Positions 55,821-64,000 of a stretch of 64,000 bases of DNA are shown here, in pieces. This DNA is from Ornithinimicrobium pratense (GTDB lineage Bacteria; Actinomycetota; Actinomycetes; Actinomycetales; Dermatophilaceae): contig NZ_CP044427.1 in NCBI RefSeq assembly GCF_008843165.1, positions 248,001 to 312,000 on the forward strand, written 5' to 3'. Within the stretch, counting starts at the first letter, position 1; each line of letters opens with the position of its first letter. The notes beneath the pieces were generated by a model. The model was given only the letters and a program-made list of their open reading frames with translations, had not been told where the DNA came from and ran no database searches. The translations under genes were made by a program, and so were the position numbers.

Positions 55821-56246
55821 ATGGCGCAGGAGGAGACGCTGTCCGCAGCCGAGAAGAAGGCGGTCCGGGAACGCGCGCGCGAGTTGAAGGCCAGCCAGAA
55901 GAAGGAGAAGCTCGAGCAGGCCCTGTTCGCCGCGATCGAGGAGATGCCGGAGACGGAGCAGAAGATCGCCCGGAAGGTGCACGAGATCGTCACCAGGGTG
56001 GCGCCCCAGCTGACGGCCAAGACCTGGTACGGCATGCCGGCCTACGCCAACGAGAACGGCAAGGTCGTCGTCTACTTCCAGGGGGCCTCGAAGTTCGAGG
56101 CCCGGTACTCCACCATCGGCTTCGACGAGGCCGCCCAGCTCGACGAGGGATCGATGTGGCCCACGTCCTGGGCGTTGACGAAGCTGACGGCCGCGGACGC
56201 CAAGAGGGTCGCAGGGCTGGTCCGCAGGGCCACCGGGGAAGAGTGA
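55821..56246 (+). CDS. DUF1801 domain protein
   Basis: A 141-aa protein with a charged helical N-terminus (LSAAEKKAVRERARELKASQ) and a DUF1801 fold (KTWYGMPAYANENGKVVVYFQGASKFEARYSTIGFDEAAQLDEGSMWPT). Function unknown. ATG 55821 follows GAGGAGGAGGGA. Confidence 0.9.
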   Translation: MAQEETLSAAEKKAVRERARELKASQKKEKLEQALFAAIEEMPETEQKIARKVHEIVTRVAPQLTAKTWYGMPAYANENGKVVVYFQGASKFEARYSTIGFDEAAQLDEGSMWPTSWALTKLTAADAKRVAGLVRRATGEE

Positions 56247-56291
56247 CCACGCCCTGACGCGAGCCACCGGTCGGGGCTACCGTGGACCGGT

Positions 56292-56716
56292 ATGGGTCAA
56301 CCACGCCTTCGCCCCAAGCTCTGCGTCGAGAACGCCGACGCCGCCCTCGCCTTCTACCGGGGCGTGCTCCAAGCCCGACTGGCCGCCCGGTACACCGTGG
56401 GCCAGTCGGTGGTCTTCGCCCAGCTGGAGCTCCCAGCGGTGACGTACTCCAGGTCAAGGACGCGGACCAGCACGATCCGGCCCCGCCGAGGGGCGGTGGC
56501 GGGGTGCTCCTGGACATCGAGTGCGAGGACCCGGACGCCGTGGCGGAAGCAGCGGTGTCACGGGGCGCACGGATGGTCTTCGAGGTGACCGACCAACCGT
56601 ACGGCGCCCGGCAGGGCCGCTTCCTGGATCCGTTCGGCCACCAGTGGATCGTGGGCTCCCCGCTGACCCTGGATCCCGAGGAGGTGCAGGCGGTCATGGA
56701 CCGCTGGACCGAATAG
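56292..56716 (+). pseudogene. Frameshifted VOC/PhnB-like gene
   Basis: The N-terminal half (MGQPRLRPKLCVENADAALA, then FYRGVLQ and VVFAQLELP) reads from ATG 56292. The C-terminal half (GDVLQVKDADQHD onward, VLLDIECEDPDAVAEAAVSRGARM, DPFGHQWIVGSPL, ending DRWTE) is in the next frame and stops at 56716. The break lies near 56431-56440, and adding one base after CTCCCA joins them into a normal 140-aa PhnB-type protein. Either a pseudogene or an assembly error. Confidence 0.8.
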
Positions 56717-56736
56717 GGAGTCGAGCGGCCGGGTGC

Positions 56737-57633
56737 TCAGTCGCCCTCAGTGTGCTTGGCCCGCGAGACGATCTTGGGGTCCGGCGCGTAAACCACGGTG
56801 TCGTCGCGGCCCTCGTAGTCGAACTGGTGCAGGAAGGCACGCATCGCGTTGACCCGGGCGCGCTTCTTGTCGTTGGACTTCACCACGGTCCAGGGGGCGA
56901 ACTTCTTGTCCGTCTGGTCAAAGGTCGCCTGCTTGGCCGCGCCGTAGTCCTCCCAGCGGTCCAAGCTCTCCAGGTCCATCGGGGACAACTTCCACTGCCG
57001 CACCGGATCGATCTGCCGCAGGGCGAACCGGGTCCGCTGCTCGTCCTGGGTCACTGAGAACCAGAACTTGGTCACCGTGATCCCGCTCTCGACCAGCATC
57101 TGCTCGAACCGGGGCGCCTGCTTCATGAAGCACTGGTACTCCTCGTCGGTGGAGAAGCCCATGACCCGCTCGACACCGGAGCGGTTGTACCAGCTGCGGT
57201 CGAACATCACCATCTCCCCGGCGGTGGGCAGGTGGTTCACGTAGCGCTGGAAGTACCACTGCCCCTGCTCGGTCGAGGACGGCTTGTTCAGGGCCACTAC
57301 GCGCGCAGCCCGTGGGTTGAGGTGCTCGGTGAAACGCTTGATCGTGCCACCCTTACCGGCGGCGTCCCGGCCCTCGAAGACGATGACGTGCTTGGCGCCC
57401 ACGTCCTGGCTCCAGTACTGCAGCTTCAGCAGCTCGACCTGCAGGTCGTACTTCTGCTGCTCGTAGACCACCTCGTCCATCAGTTCGTCGTAGGGATAGC
57501 CCTGACGCCAGGTCTCCACGGCGCTGCCGTCCGGGGCGATCAGGGTGGGGTCCTCCTCGGTGGCACCACGTACGGTGTACCCCTCCACCCGCAGCTTGTC
57601 GATGTACTCACGCAGGTTCATCCGTTGGGCCAT
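56737..57633 (-). CDS. ppk2: Polyphosphate kinase 2
   Basis: A 298-aa class I PPK2. VFEGRDAAGKGGTIKRFTEHLNPR holds the Walker A, VMFDRSWYNRSGVERVMGF the Walker B-like Asp/Arg lid, and KLSPMDLESLDRWEDY and KFAPWTVVKSNDKKRARVNAMR are family signatures. It makes GTP or ATP from polyphosphate. An about 60-residue N-terminal extension (NLREYIDKLRVEGYTVRGATEEDP) is common in actinobacteria. Other polyphosphate-linked genes nearby are the pst operon and the CYTH-CHAD gene. Confidence 0.95.
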   Translation of the reverse strand: MAQRMNLREYIDKLRVEGYTVRGATEEDPTLIAPDGSAVETWRQGYPYDELMDEVVYEQQKYDLQVELLKLQYWSQDVGAKHVIVFEGRDAAGKGGTIKRFTEHLNPRAARVVALNKPSSTEQGQWYFQRYVNHLPTAGEMVMFDRSWYNRSGVERVMGFSTDEEYQCFMKQAPRFEQMLVESGITVTKFWFSVTQDEQRTRFALRQIDPVRQWKLSPMDLESLDRWEDYGAAKQATFDQTDKKFAPWTVVKSNDKKRARVNAMRAFLHQFDYEGRDDTVVYAPDPKIVSRAKHTEGD

Positions 57634-57703
57634 GGCTCCATCTTGCCCGCCCAGCCTCGGGGGGCGCAGGCGGGCCTGGCACGAGACGGTGCGTGCGGAG
57701 CCG

Positions 57704-60700
57704 TCAGTCGACCCAGACCCGGGCGTTGCGGAACATCCGCAGCCAGGGGCTCTCGGCCGCGACAGACCCGCTGGTCCAGGACATCTGGGCGTTGCGGGTG
57801 ACCCGCTCCGCGTGCGGCATCACGGCGGTGAACCGCCCGTCTGCGGTGGTCACGGCGGTCAGCCCACCGGGCGAGCCGTTCGGGTTGGCCGGGTAGGCCG
57901 TGGTGGGGCGTCCCCCGTGGTCCACGTAGCGCATCGCCGCCAGCACCGCAGAGGGGTCACCCTGGGCCGAGAAGTCGGCCCGTCCCTCACCGTGCGCGAC
58001 CGCGATCGGGATCTGCGAGCCAGCCATGCCGGAGAAGAAGATCGAGGGGGAGTCCAGCACCTCCACCTGGGACAGGCGCGCCTCATACTGCTCGCTGCGG
58101 TTGCGGACGAAGCGGGGCCAGGCCTGCGCACCGGGGATCAGGCCGGCCAGCGCGGCGAACATCTGGCAGCCGTTGCAGATGCCCAGGGCGAAGGTGTCGG
58201 GCCGGGCGAAGAAGCCGGCGACGGACTCGGTGAGCCGCGAGTTGAAGAGAACCGAGCGGGCCCAACCCTCCCCGGCGCCCAGGGTGTCGCCGTAGGAGAA
58301 GCCGCCGCAGGCCACCAGGCCCTTCAGGGACGGGTCAGCTAGGTCGAACCGGCCGGCCTGCAGGTCGGTCATGTGCACGTCATAGGTCTCAAAACCGGCC
58401 CGGTCGAAGGCATAGGCGGTCTCCACGTGCGAGTTGACCCCCTGCTCGCGCAGGATCGCGACCTTGGGCCTGACCCCGAGGTTGAGGTAGGGCGCGGCGA
58501 CGTCCTCGGCGGGGTCGAAGGTGGTCTGCACCCGCAGCCCTGGGTCGTCGTCGGAGCCGAAGGCCGCATGCTCCTCGTCGGCACACTCAGGGTTGTCGCG
58601 CAGGGCGGCGATCCGCCAGGACACCTCGTCCCACGCCTGGGCCAACCTCCGGAGCGGCTCATCGAGGGTGACGGTGCCGGCCCGCAGCCGGACCCGACGC
58701 TCGGAGGTCGATCGGCCGAGGTGGTGCATGAACGGGGTCAGCCCGTGCGCCTCGAGGACCTCGCCGGCCTCCCGCAACCGGTCCGTCGGCACCTCCAGGA
58801 TGACGCCGAGCTCCTCGGTGAAGAGCGCCGCCAGACCTTCGTCGTGCAGGTCGACGCTCGCCGGGTCCGGCTCGCCGGAGGTGGGGACCGTCACGTCGAG
58901 GCCGACAGCGCCGGCGAAGGCCATCTCGCACAACGTGGCCCACAGGCCACCGTCGGAGCGGTCGTGGTAGGCGGTGACCAGCGTCTTCTCCCGCAGCTCG
59001 GTGAGCGCGGATGCGAGCCGGGTCAGCCGCTGCGGGTCGTCCAGGTCAGGGACCGGCCCGCCGAAGTCGCCGAGCACCTGGGACAGCATCGAGCCGCCGA
59101 GCCGGTTGCGCCCGGCCCCGAGGTCCACGAGTAACAGCTCGGAACCGGCGTGCAGCTGAGGGGTCCACGTGCCGCGCACGTCGGGCAGCGCGGCGAAGGC
59201 GGAGACCACCAGCGAGACGGGGGAGACGACCTGCTGCCGCTCGCCGTCTTCGCCGGTCCAGGTGGTCTGCATCGACAGTGAGTCCTTGCCGACCGGCACC
59301 GAGATACCCAGGGCGGGGCACAGCTCCATCGCGACCGCGTGCACGGTGTCGTAGAGGGCGGCGTCCTCGCCGGGCTGGCCGCAGGCGGCCATCCAGTTGC
59401 AGGACAGCTTGACCCGTGAGAGCTCCGGCACCGGCGCGGCGAGCAGGTTGGTCAGCGCCTCGCCCACCGCCATCCGGCCGGAGGCCGGTGCGTTGACCGC
59501 GGCCAGCGGCATCCGCTCGCCGCTGGCCATCGCCTCACCGGCCAAGCCGACCAGGTCGGCCAGGGTCACCGCCACGTCGGCGACCGGCACCTGCCAGGGG
59601 CCGACCATCTGGTCGCGGTGCGAGAGCCCGCCCACGGTGCGGTCACCGATCGTGATGAGAAAGCGCTTGGACGCCACGCTGGGGTGGCGCAGGACCGCAT
59701 AGGCGGTGTCCCGCACCTTGTCCCCGGTCACCGCGGACAGGTCCAACTCTGCGGTGGAGCGCTGGATCCGGTGCACGTCGCGGGTCATCCGCGGCGGCTT
59801 GCCGAGCAACACCTCCATCGGCATGTCGACGGCCGGCTGACCCGTCCCGCCGTCGACGTCCTCCGGCCCGGTGAGGACGAGCTGCCCGTCGTCCTGCGCG
59901 ACCCCCACGACGGCATACCCGCAGCGCTCCCGCGTGCAGATCCGGGCAAAGCCGTCCAGCGACTTCGGCGCGATCGCCAGGACGTAGCGCTCCTGACTCT
60001 CGTTGCTCCAGATCTCCTTGGGGGACAGGCCGGACTCTTCCAACGGCACGCTGCCCAGCTCGAACCGCGCACCCAGCCCGGCGTCGTCGACCAGCTCAGG
60101 GAAGGCGTTCGACAGCCCCCCGGCGCCCACGTCGTGGATCGCCAGGACGGGGTTGTCCGGCCCCAACGACCAGCAGTGGTTGATGACCTCCTGGGCGCGG
60201 CGCTGCATCTCGGGGTTGCCGCGCTGCACGGAGTCGAAGTCGAGCTCGGCGGTGTTGGCCCCGGCCGCCATCGAGCTGGCCGCACCGCCTCCCATCCCGA
60301 TCCGCATTCCCGGCCCGCCGATCTGGACGAGCAGGGTGCCGGCCGGGAAGCGGACCTTCTCGGTCATCGAGGCGCTGATGGAGCCCAGGCCCCCGGCGCT
60401 CATGATCGGCTTGTGGTATCCGCGGTGCACCCCGCCCACGGTCTGCTCGTAGACCCTGAAGAACCCGCCGAGGCCGGGCCGGCCGAACTCGTTGTTAAAG
60501 GCGGCGGCACCGAGCGGGCCGTCGGTCATGATCTCCAGCGGGCTGGCCAGGTGGCCCGGCGCGTCTGTGGTCCCGGACTCCCAGGGCTCGTCGGTGCCGG
60601 GGAGGCGCAGGTGGGAGACGGCGAAACCGGTCAGCCCGGCCTTGGGCGCGCTCCCGCGCCCGGTTGCGCCCTCGTCCCGGATCTCGCCCCCCGCGCCGGT

Positions 60701-61717
60701 CGCGGCGCCGGGGAAGGGGGAGATCGCGGTCGGGTGGTTGTGCGTCTCCACCTTCATCAGCACGTGCACGTCGTCCTCGCGCGGTGCGTAGCGGGTGGGG
60801 CCGCTGCGGGGGTATGTCGTGCCGGTGCCGCTCTCCGGCAGCCAGCGCACGACCCGCCCACCCTCCATCACGGAGGCGTTGTCGCTGTAGGCCACCACCG
60901 TGCCCTGAGGGGAGACCTGCTCGGTGTGCCGGATCATCCCGAACAGGCTGTGCGGCTGGGCCTGGCCGTCGATGACGAAGTCGGCGTTGAAGATCTTGTG
61001 TCTGCAGTGCTCGGAGTTGGCCTGGGCGAACATGGTCAGCTCGACGTCGGTGGGGTTGCGGTCGAGCCGGGTGAAGGCGTCGACGAGGTAGTCGATCTCG
61101 TCGGCGGACAGGGCCAGCCCCCAGGCCGCGTCCGCCTCGGTGAGCGCGTCCCGACCGCGGCCGAGCACGTCCACGTGCTCCATCGCCGCCGCCTCGCGCT
61201 CGTCAAAGAGCGTGTGCGGGGCCTCGTGCGCGTGCAGCACCGACTCGGTCATCCGGTCGTGCAGAGGGGCCACCAGGGCGGCCAGTTCGTCGTCCTGCAG
61301 CTCTGCGCCCGCAAGGTCGAGCGCGAGCGTGTACTCGACGACCCGCTCGACCCGGTGGATGTCGATGCCGCAGTTGTGCACGATGTCGGTGGCTTTGCTG
61401 GCCCAGGGCGAGATGGTGCCCAGCCGCGGTCCGACGACGACCGTCAGCTCCGTGTGCCGTGCCGGGTCCGCAGCTTGTTCGCCCCTGGCGGCTGCTGTGT
61501 CGGCGACGGGCTCGCCGTAGGTCAGAAGGTCGGCGATCTCCTGCGCCGTCCGCGGAGCGGGCTGCCCCTGGGTGGCCACCCAGTGCACGAACTGCGCCCG
61601 GACTCCGGTGACACGGGGGGTGACGGCCTGCAGGCGGCGCAGCAGGGCGGCGGCACGGAAGTCGGACAGCGCGCTGCCCCCCGGGACGGCCGTGAGGTGG
61701 TAGGTGTGCACAGCCAC
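57704..61717 (-). CDS. purL: Phosphoribosylformylglycinamidine synthase, large single-chain PurL
   Basis: A 1337-aa enzyme of the large type: an N-terminal PurS-like domain ([28 protein letters not shown]), the synthase core ([46 protein letters not shown]) and a C-terminal glutamine amidotransferase domain with nucleophile Cys in [14 protein letters not shown] and the PIAVAHGEG His/Glu end. It converts FGAR to FGAM in de novo purine synthesis. GTG 61717 follows GAGGAG, 11 nt after purC. Many actinobacteria use separate PurS, PurQ and PurL; the fused form is a notable variant. Confidence 0.96.
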   Translation of the reverse strand: MAVHTYHLTAVPGGSALSDFRAAALLRRLQAVTPRVTGVRAQFVHWVATQGQPAPRTAQEIADLLTYGEPVADTAAARGEQAADPARHTELTVVVGPRLGTISPWASKATDIVHNCGIDIHRVERVVEYTLALDLAGAELQDDELAALVAPLHDRMTESVLHAHEAPHTLFDEREAAAMEHVDVLGRGRDALTEADAAWGLALSADEIDYLVDAFTRLDRNPTDVELTMFAQANSEHCRHKIFNADFVIDGQAQPHSLFGMIRHTEQVSPQGTVVAYSDNASVMEGGRVVRWLPESGTGTTYPRSGPTRYAPREDDVHVLMKVETHNHPTAISPFPGAATGAGGEIRDEGATGRGSAPKAGLTGFAVSHLRLPGTDEPWESGTTDAPGHLASPLEIMTDGPLGAAAFNNEFGRPGLGGFFRVYEQTVGGVHRGYHKPIMSAGGLGSISASMTEKVRFPAGTLLVQIGGPGMRIGMGGGAASSMAAGANTAELDFDSVQRGNPEMQRRAQEVINHCWSLGPDNPVLAIHDVGAGGLSNAFPELVDDAGLGARFELGSVPLEESGLSPKEIWSNESQERYVLAIAPKSLDGFARICTRERCGYAVVGVAQDDGQLVLTGPEDVDGGTGQPAVDMPMEVLLGKPPRMTRDVHRIQRSTAELDLSAVTGDKVRDTAYAVLRHPSVASKRFLITIGDRTVGGLSHRDQMVGPWQVPVADVAVTLADLVGLAGEAMASGERMPLAAVNAPASGRMAVGEALTNLLAAPVPELSRVKLSCNWMAACGQPGEDAALYDTVHAVAMELCPALGISVPVGKDSLSMQTTWTGEDGERQQVVSPVSLVVSAFAALPDVRGTWTPQLHAGSELLLVDLGAGRNRLGGSMLSQVLGDFGGPVPDLDDPQRLTRLASALTELREKTLVTAYHDRSDGGLWATLCEMAFAGAVGLDVTVPTSGEPDPASVDLHDEGLAALFTEELGVILEVPTDRLREAGEVLEAHGLTPFMHHLGRSTSERRVRLRAGTVTLDEPLRRLAQAWDEVSWRIAALRDNPECADEEHAAFGSDDDPGLRVQTTFDPAEDVAAPYLNLGVRPKVAILREQGVNSHVETAYAFDRAGFETYDVHMTDLQAGRFDLADPSLKGLVACGGFSYGDTLGAGEGWARSVLFNSRLTESVAGFFARPDTFALGICNGCQMFAALAGLIPGAQAWPRFVRNRSEQYEARLSQVEVLDSPSIFFSGMAGSQIPIAVAHGEGRADFSAQGDPSAVLAAMRYVDHGGRPTTAYPANPNGSPGGLTAVTTADGRFTAVMPHAERVTRNAQMSWTSGSVAAESPWLRMFRNARVWVD

Positions 61718-61728
61718 GGGAGAGCTCC

Positions 61729-62784
61729 TCAACGGTCGGTGGGCGGCCGGTCGGGATGGGCGGGGTGGGAGGGGTTGCCGGAGTGGGCGGGGGCCTGGAA
61801 GGCACGTCCGGTGAGGGTCTCGTAGGCCTCGACGTAGCGGGCCCGGGTCAGGGCGACCACGTTGTCGGGCAGCGCCGGGGGTGGGCTGTCGGAGGACCGG
61901 TCCCATCCGCTGGCGGGCGAGGTGAGCCAGTCGCGCAGCACCTGCTTGTCGTAGGAGATCTGTGACCTGCCCGGCTCCCACGCCTCTGCCCGCCAGAACC
62001 GGGATGAGTCGGGGGTCAGGACCTCGTCGGCCAAGACCACCGGCACCGCATCGGGATCGACCGCGGCCCAGTCGAGGTCATCCTCCATGGCTTGCTCAGG
62101 GGTGATCCCCAGAGCGGCGCCCAACTGGGTCGGGTCAAGGCCGAACTCCACCTTGGTGTCTGCGATGAGGATCCCGCGCTCGGCAGCGATCTCGTTGCCG
62201 TGCACCAAGATCCGCACGGCCAGGTCGCGGATCCGGCCGGCCAGGCGAGGCCCGACCAGCGTTTCCACCCGGTCATAGCTGATCGGCTCGTCGTGCTCGC
62301 CTGCCGGTGCCTTGGTGCTCGGGGTGAACACCGGTTCCGGCAGGCGCGAGCCATCCACGAGGTTTCCCGGCAGGGGCACCCCGGAGACGGTCCCATCCGC
62401 GCGGTACTCCGCTAGCCCCCCTCCGGTGAGGAAGGCACGGGCGACGCACTCGACAGGCAGCATCCGCAGGCGTCGGACGTAGATCCCACGACCACCGACC
62501 TCGGCCGGCACGTCGGCGGAGAGGACGTGGTGGGGGGCGTCCACGACACCGGCCAGCTGGTCGAACCACCACAGCGACAGCTGCGTCAGCACGGCGCCCT
62601 TGTCCGGGATCGGGGTGTCGAGGACATGGTCGTAGGCGCTGATCCGGTCCGAGGCCACCAGGAGCAGGCGGCTCCGGTCCTGCTCGCCGGTCCGGGGGTC
62701 CAGCGGCGCGTACAGCCCCCGCACCTTGCCGGAGTAGAGCAGCGCGTGGCCGGGGATCTCGGGTGCCTTCGGGGAAGCGCTCAT
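61729..62784 (-). CDS. purC: Phosphoribosylaminoimidazole-succinocarboxamide synthase
   Basis: A 351-aa SAICAR synthetase. [11 protein letters not shown] and [24 protein letters not shown] open it, [14 protein letters not shown] and [10 protein letters not shown] follow, and [14 protein letters not shown] closes the catalytic core. It joins CAIR to aspartate. The C-terminal tail ([16 protein letters not shown]) is Pro/His-rich and not conserved. ATG 62784 is fused to the purD stop (TGATG). Confidence 0.97.
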   Translation of the reverse strand: MSASPKAPEIPGHALLYSGKVRGLYAPLDPRTGEQDRSRLLLVASDRISAYDHVLDTPIPDKGAVLTQLSLWWFDQLAGVVDAPHHVLSADVPAEVGGRGIYVRRLRMLPVECVARAFLTGGGLAEYRADGTVSGVPLPGNLVDGSRLPEPVFTPSTKAPAGEHDEPISYDRVETLVGPRLAGRIRDLAVRILVHGNEIAAERGILIADTKVEFGLDPTQLGAALGITPEQAMEDDLDWAAVDPDAVPVVLADEVLTPDSSRFWRAEAWEPGRSQISYDKQVLRDWLTSPASGWDRSSDSPPPALPDNVVALTRARYVEAYETLTGRAFQAPAHSGNPSHPAHPDRPPTDR

Positions 62785-64000
62785 CACGGCTCCTGGCTGG
62801 GGGATCTTGTCGGCTCCTCCGCGTGGGTGTCGCCCGACGCGGCGACGGCCGTGCCTGGACCCGCGCCGGCCGAGACGGCGTCAAGGACTCCGGCCAGGCT
62901 CGGCATCTCGATCTCCCCTGCGGCGGCGCGCTCGGCGATGTCGCGGCGGTGATGGGAGGCGCGCAGCGAGATGTGAGAGACGCCGGCGTAGGCGCGCTCC
63001 CGGGCCTGGGTCAGGTCGTCGCCCAGCGCCACGACGGACAGCACCCGCCCGCCGGCGGAGACTAGTTGTCCGTGCGACTCGTGGACCCGGGTGCCGGCCT
63101 GCAGCACGTGCACCCCGTCCACTGACTCCGCCTCGTCGATGCCTTGGACGGGGTCGCCGGTGTGGGGTCCGGCCGGGTACCCGTCGGCGGCCACCACGAC
63201 AGTCACGCTGCTCTGGGGGGACCACTCCAGGGGAGGTAGCTCGGCCAACCGGCCCTGAGCGGCGGCCAGCAGCACGCCGGCCAGGGGGGTGCGCAACCGG
63301 GCCAGCACCGATTGGGTCTCGGGGTCGCCGAACCGGGCGTTGTACTCGATCACCCGAGGCCCGGCCGGCGTCAGGGCCAGCCCGATGTAGAGCAGGCCGA
63401 CGAACGGCATACCCCTGTCGGCCATCTCGCGCACCGTGGGCTCGGCGACCGTGCGCACCACCTGCTCGACCAAGCCCTCGGGTGCCCAGGGCAGGGGCGT
63501 GTAGGCACCCATCCCGCCGGTGTTCGGCCCTGCGTCCCCGTCACCGACCCGCTTGAAGTCCTGCGCGGGCTCCAGCGGGACCACCGTGCGCCCGTCGGCG
63601 AGACAGAAGAGGGAGACCTCCGGCCCGTCCAGGAAGTCCTCCACGACGACCCGCCCGTCCTCGCGGCCCAGGCAGGCGGCGGCGTGGGCCAGGGCCTCGT
63701 CCCGACTGGCGCACACGACGACCCCCTTGCCCGCAGCCAGGCCGTCCTCCTTGACCACGAACGGTGAGCCGGTGGCGGACAGGGCCATCTCGACGGCGTC
63801 CAGGGTGGTGCAGACGTGCGCCGCGGCGGTCGGAACGCCGGCCGCGGTCATCACCTCCTTGGCGAAGGCCTTGCTCCCCTCCAGCCGGGCCGCCTCGGCG
63901 GACGGGCCGAAGCAGGGGATCCCGGCCGCGCGCACCTCGTCGGCGACCCCGGCCACCAGCGGCGCCTCGGGCCCGACCACGACTAGGTCGACCTGCATCG
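62784..64000 (-). CDS. purD: Phosphoribosylamine-glycine ligase, 5' end beyond the window
   Basis: The visible 405 codons cover most of an ATP-grasp GAR synthetase: VVVGPEAPLVAGVADEVRAAGIPCFGPS, then LEGSKAFAKEVM, LAAGKGVVVC, KRVGDGDAGPNTGGMGAYTPLPW and VIEYNARFGDPETQSVL. About 60-70 N-terminal residues with the Gly-rich GxGGREHA start lie beyond base 64000; the ATG at 63998 is internal. A Gly/Ala/Thr-rich tail (VSAGAGPGTAVAASGDTHAE) ends the protein. Confidence 0.96.
   Translation of the reverse strand, partial: MQVDLVVVGPEAPLVAGVADEVRAAGIPCFGPSAEAARLEGSKAFAKEVMTAAGVPTAAAHVCTTLDAVEMALSATGSPFVVKEDGLAAGKGVVVCASRDEALAHAAACLGREDGRVVVEDFLDGPEVSLFCLADGRTVVPLEPAQDFKRVGDGDAGPNTGGMGAYTPLPWAPEGLVEQVVRTVAEPTVREMADRGMPFVGLLYIGLALTPAGPRVIEYNARFGDPETQSVLARLRTPLAGVLLAAAQGRLAELPPLEWSPQSSVTVVVAADGYPAGPHTGDPVQGIDEAESVDGVHVLQAGTRVHESHGQLVSAGGRVLSVVALGDDLTQARERAYAGVSHISLRASHHRRDIAERAAAGEIEMPSLAGVLDAVSAGAGPGTAVAASGDTHAEEPTRSPSQEP

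Noticed and set aside
59618..61825. 735-codon plus-strand frame opposite purL
   Set aside because: Antisense shadow of purL; the translation is Arg/Gly/Val/His-rich without motifs.

Overview
The window is about 70% GC, densely packed, and joined by many GTGA/ATGA stop-start overlaps. Many genes have no Shine-Dalgarno sequence and instead a TANNNT -10 box 6-8 nt before the start codon (leaderless mRNAs). HAIR/HspR heat-shock control, a PhoP-type PHO box, LppX/LprG-like and 'sunset' domain proteins all point to a high-GC actinobacterium. My best guess is Micrococcales near Intrasporangiaceae/Ornithinimicrobiaceae; that placement is inference from gene content.

Left edge (1-7.1 kb): part of a linear azol(in)e peptide (LAP, a RiPP) cluster. 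Small ORF, small membrane protein, E1-like cyclodehydratase partner (C), YcaO cyclodehydratase (D), SagB-type azoline dehydrogenase (B) and CPBP/CaaX protease (E) run rightward. A convergent, fully overlapped operon encodes a SAM methyltransferase, a histidine kinase and a NarL-type response regulator. The C-D-B-E order plus a methyltransferase resembles plantazolicin clusters. No precursor peptide is visible in the window and it probably lies just left of base 1.

7.1-13.9 kb: an accessory stretch, visibly less GC-rich, with NTF2-like proteins, a nucleotidyltransferase, an orphan Imm5-like immunity protein, a P-loop kinase-like protein, unknown proteins, an SDR oxidoreductase and decayed gene pieces (HIT-family, hydrolase).

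13.8-18.2 kb: dnaK-grpE-dnaJ-hspR operon with HAIR operator(s), ended by an 18-bp hairpin. 18.2-22.2 kb: ABC exporter (permease possibly frameshifted) divergent from a two-component system. 22.2-32.7 kb: patatin-like lipase, proline-rich secreted-type protein without a clear start, sirtuin, DUF998 protein, iteron-preceded AAA ATPase with an MFS exporter, small proteins, CYTH-CHAD protein, macro-domain protein, ZIP transporter.

32.7-42.6 kb: clpB with a HAIR site whose half-sites are identical to that of dnaK; PHO box and pstS-pstC-pstA-pstB phosphate uptake; an LprG-like lipoprotein with a P55-like MFS exporter. 42.6-47.9 kb: base-excision repair genes (HhH glycosylase, exonuclease III, endonuclease IV) with MFS, SRPBCC and SDR genes, then pyrE. 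48-57.6 kb: sunset-domain membrane protein, SpoU methyltransferase, fbaA, DUF3151, HTH regulator, purA, AraC/VOC pair, a frameshifted VOC gene, ppk2. 57.7-64 kb: purD-purC-purL on the minus strand, with an unusually large one-piece PurL. purA, purC, purD, purL and pyrE make this end a nucleotide-synthesis neighbourhood.
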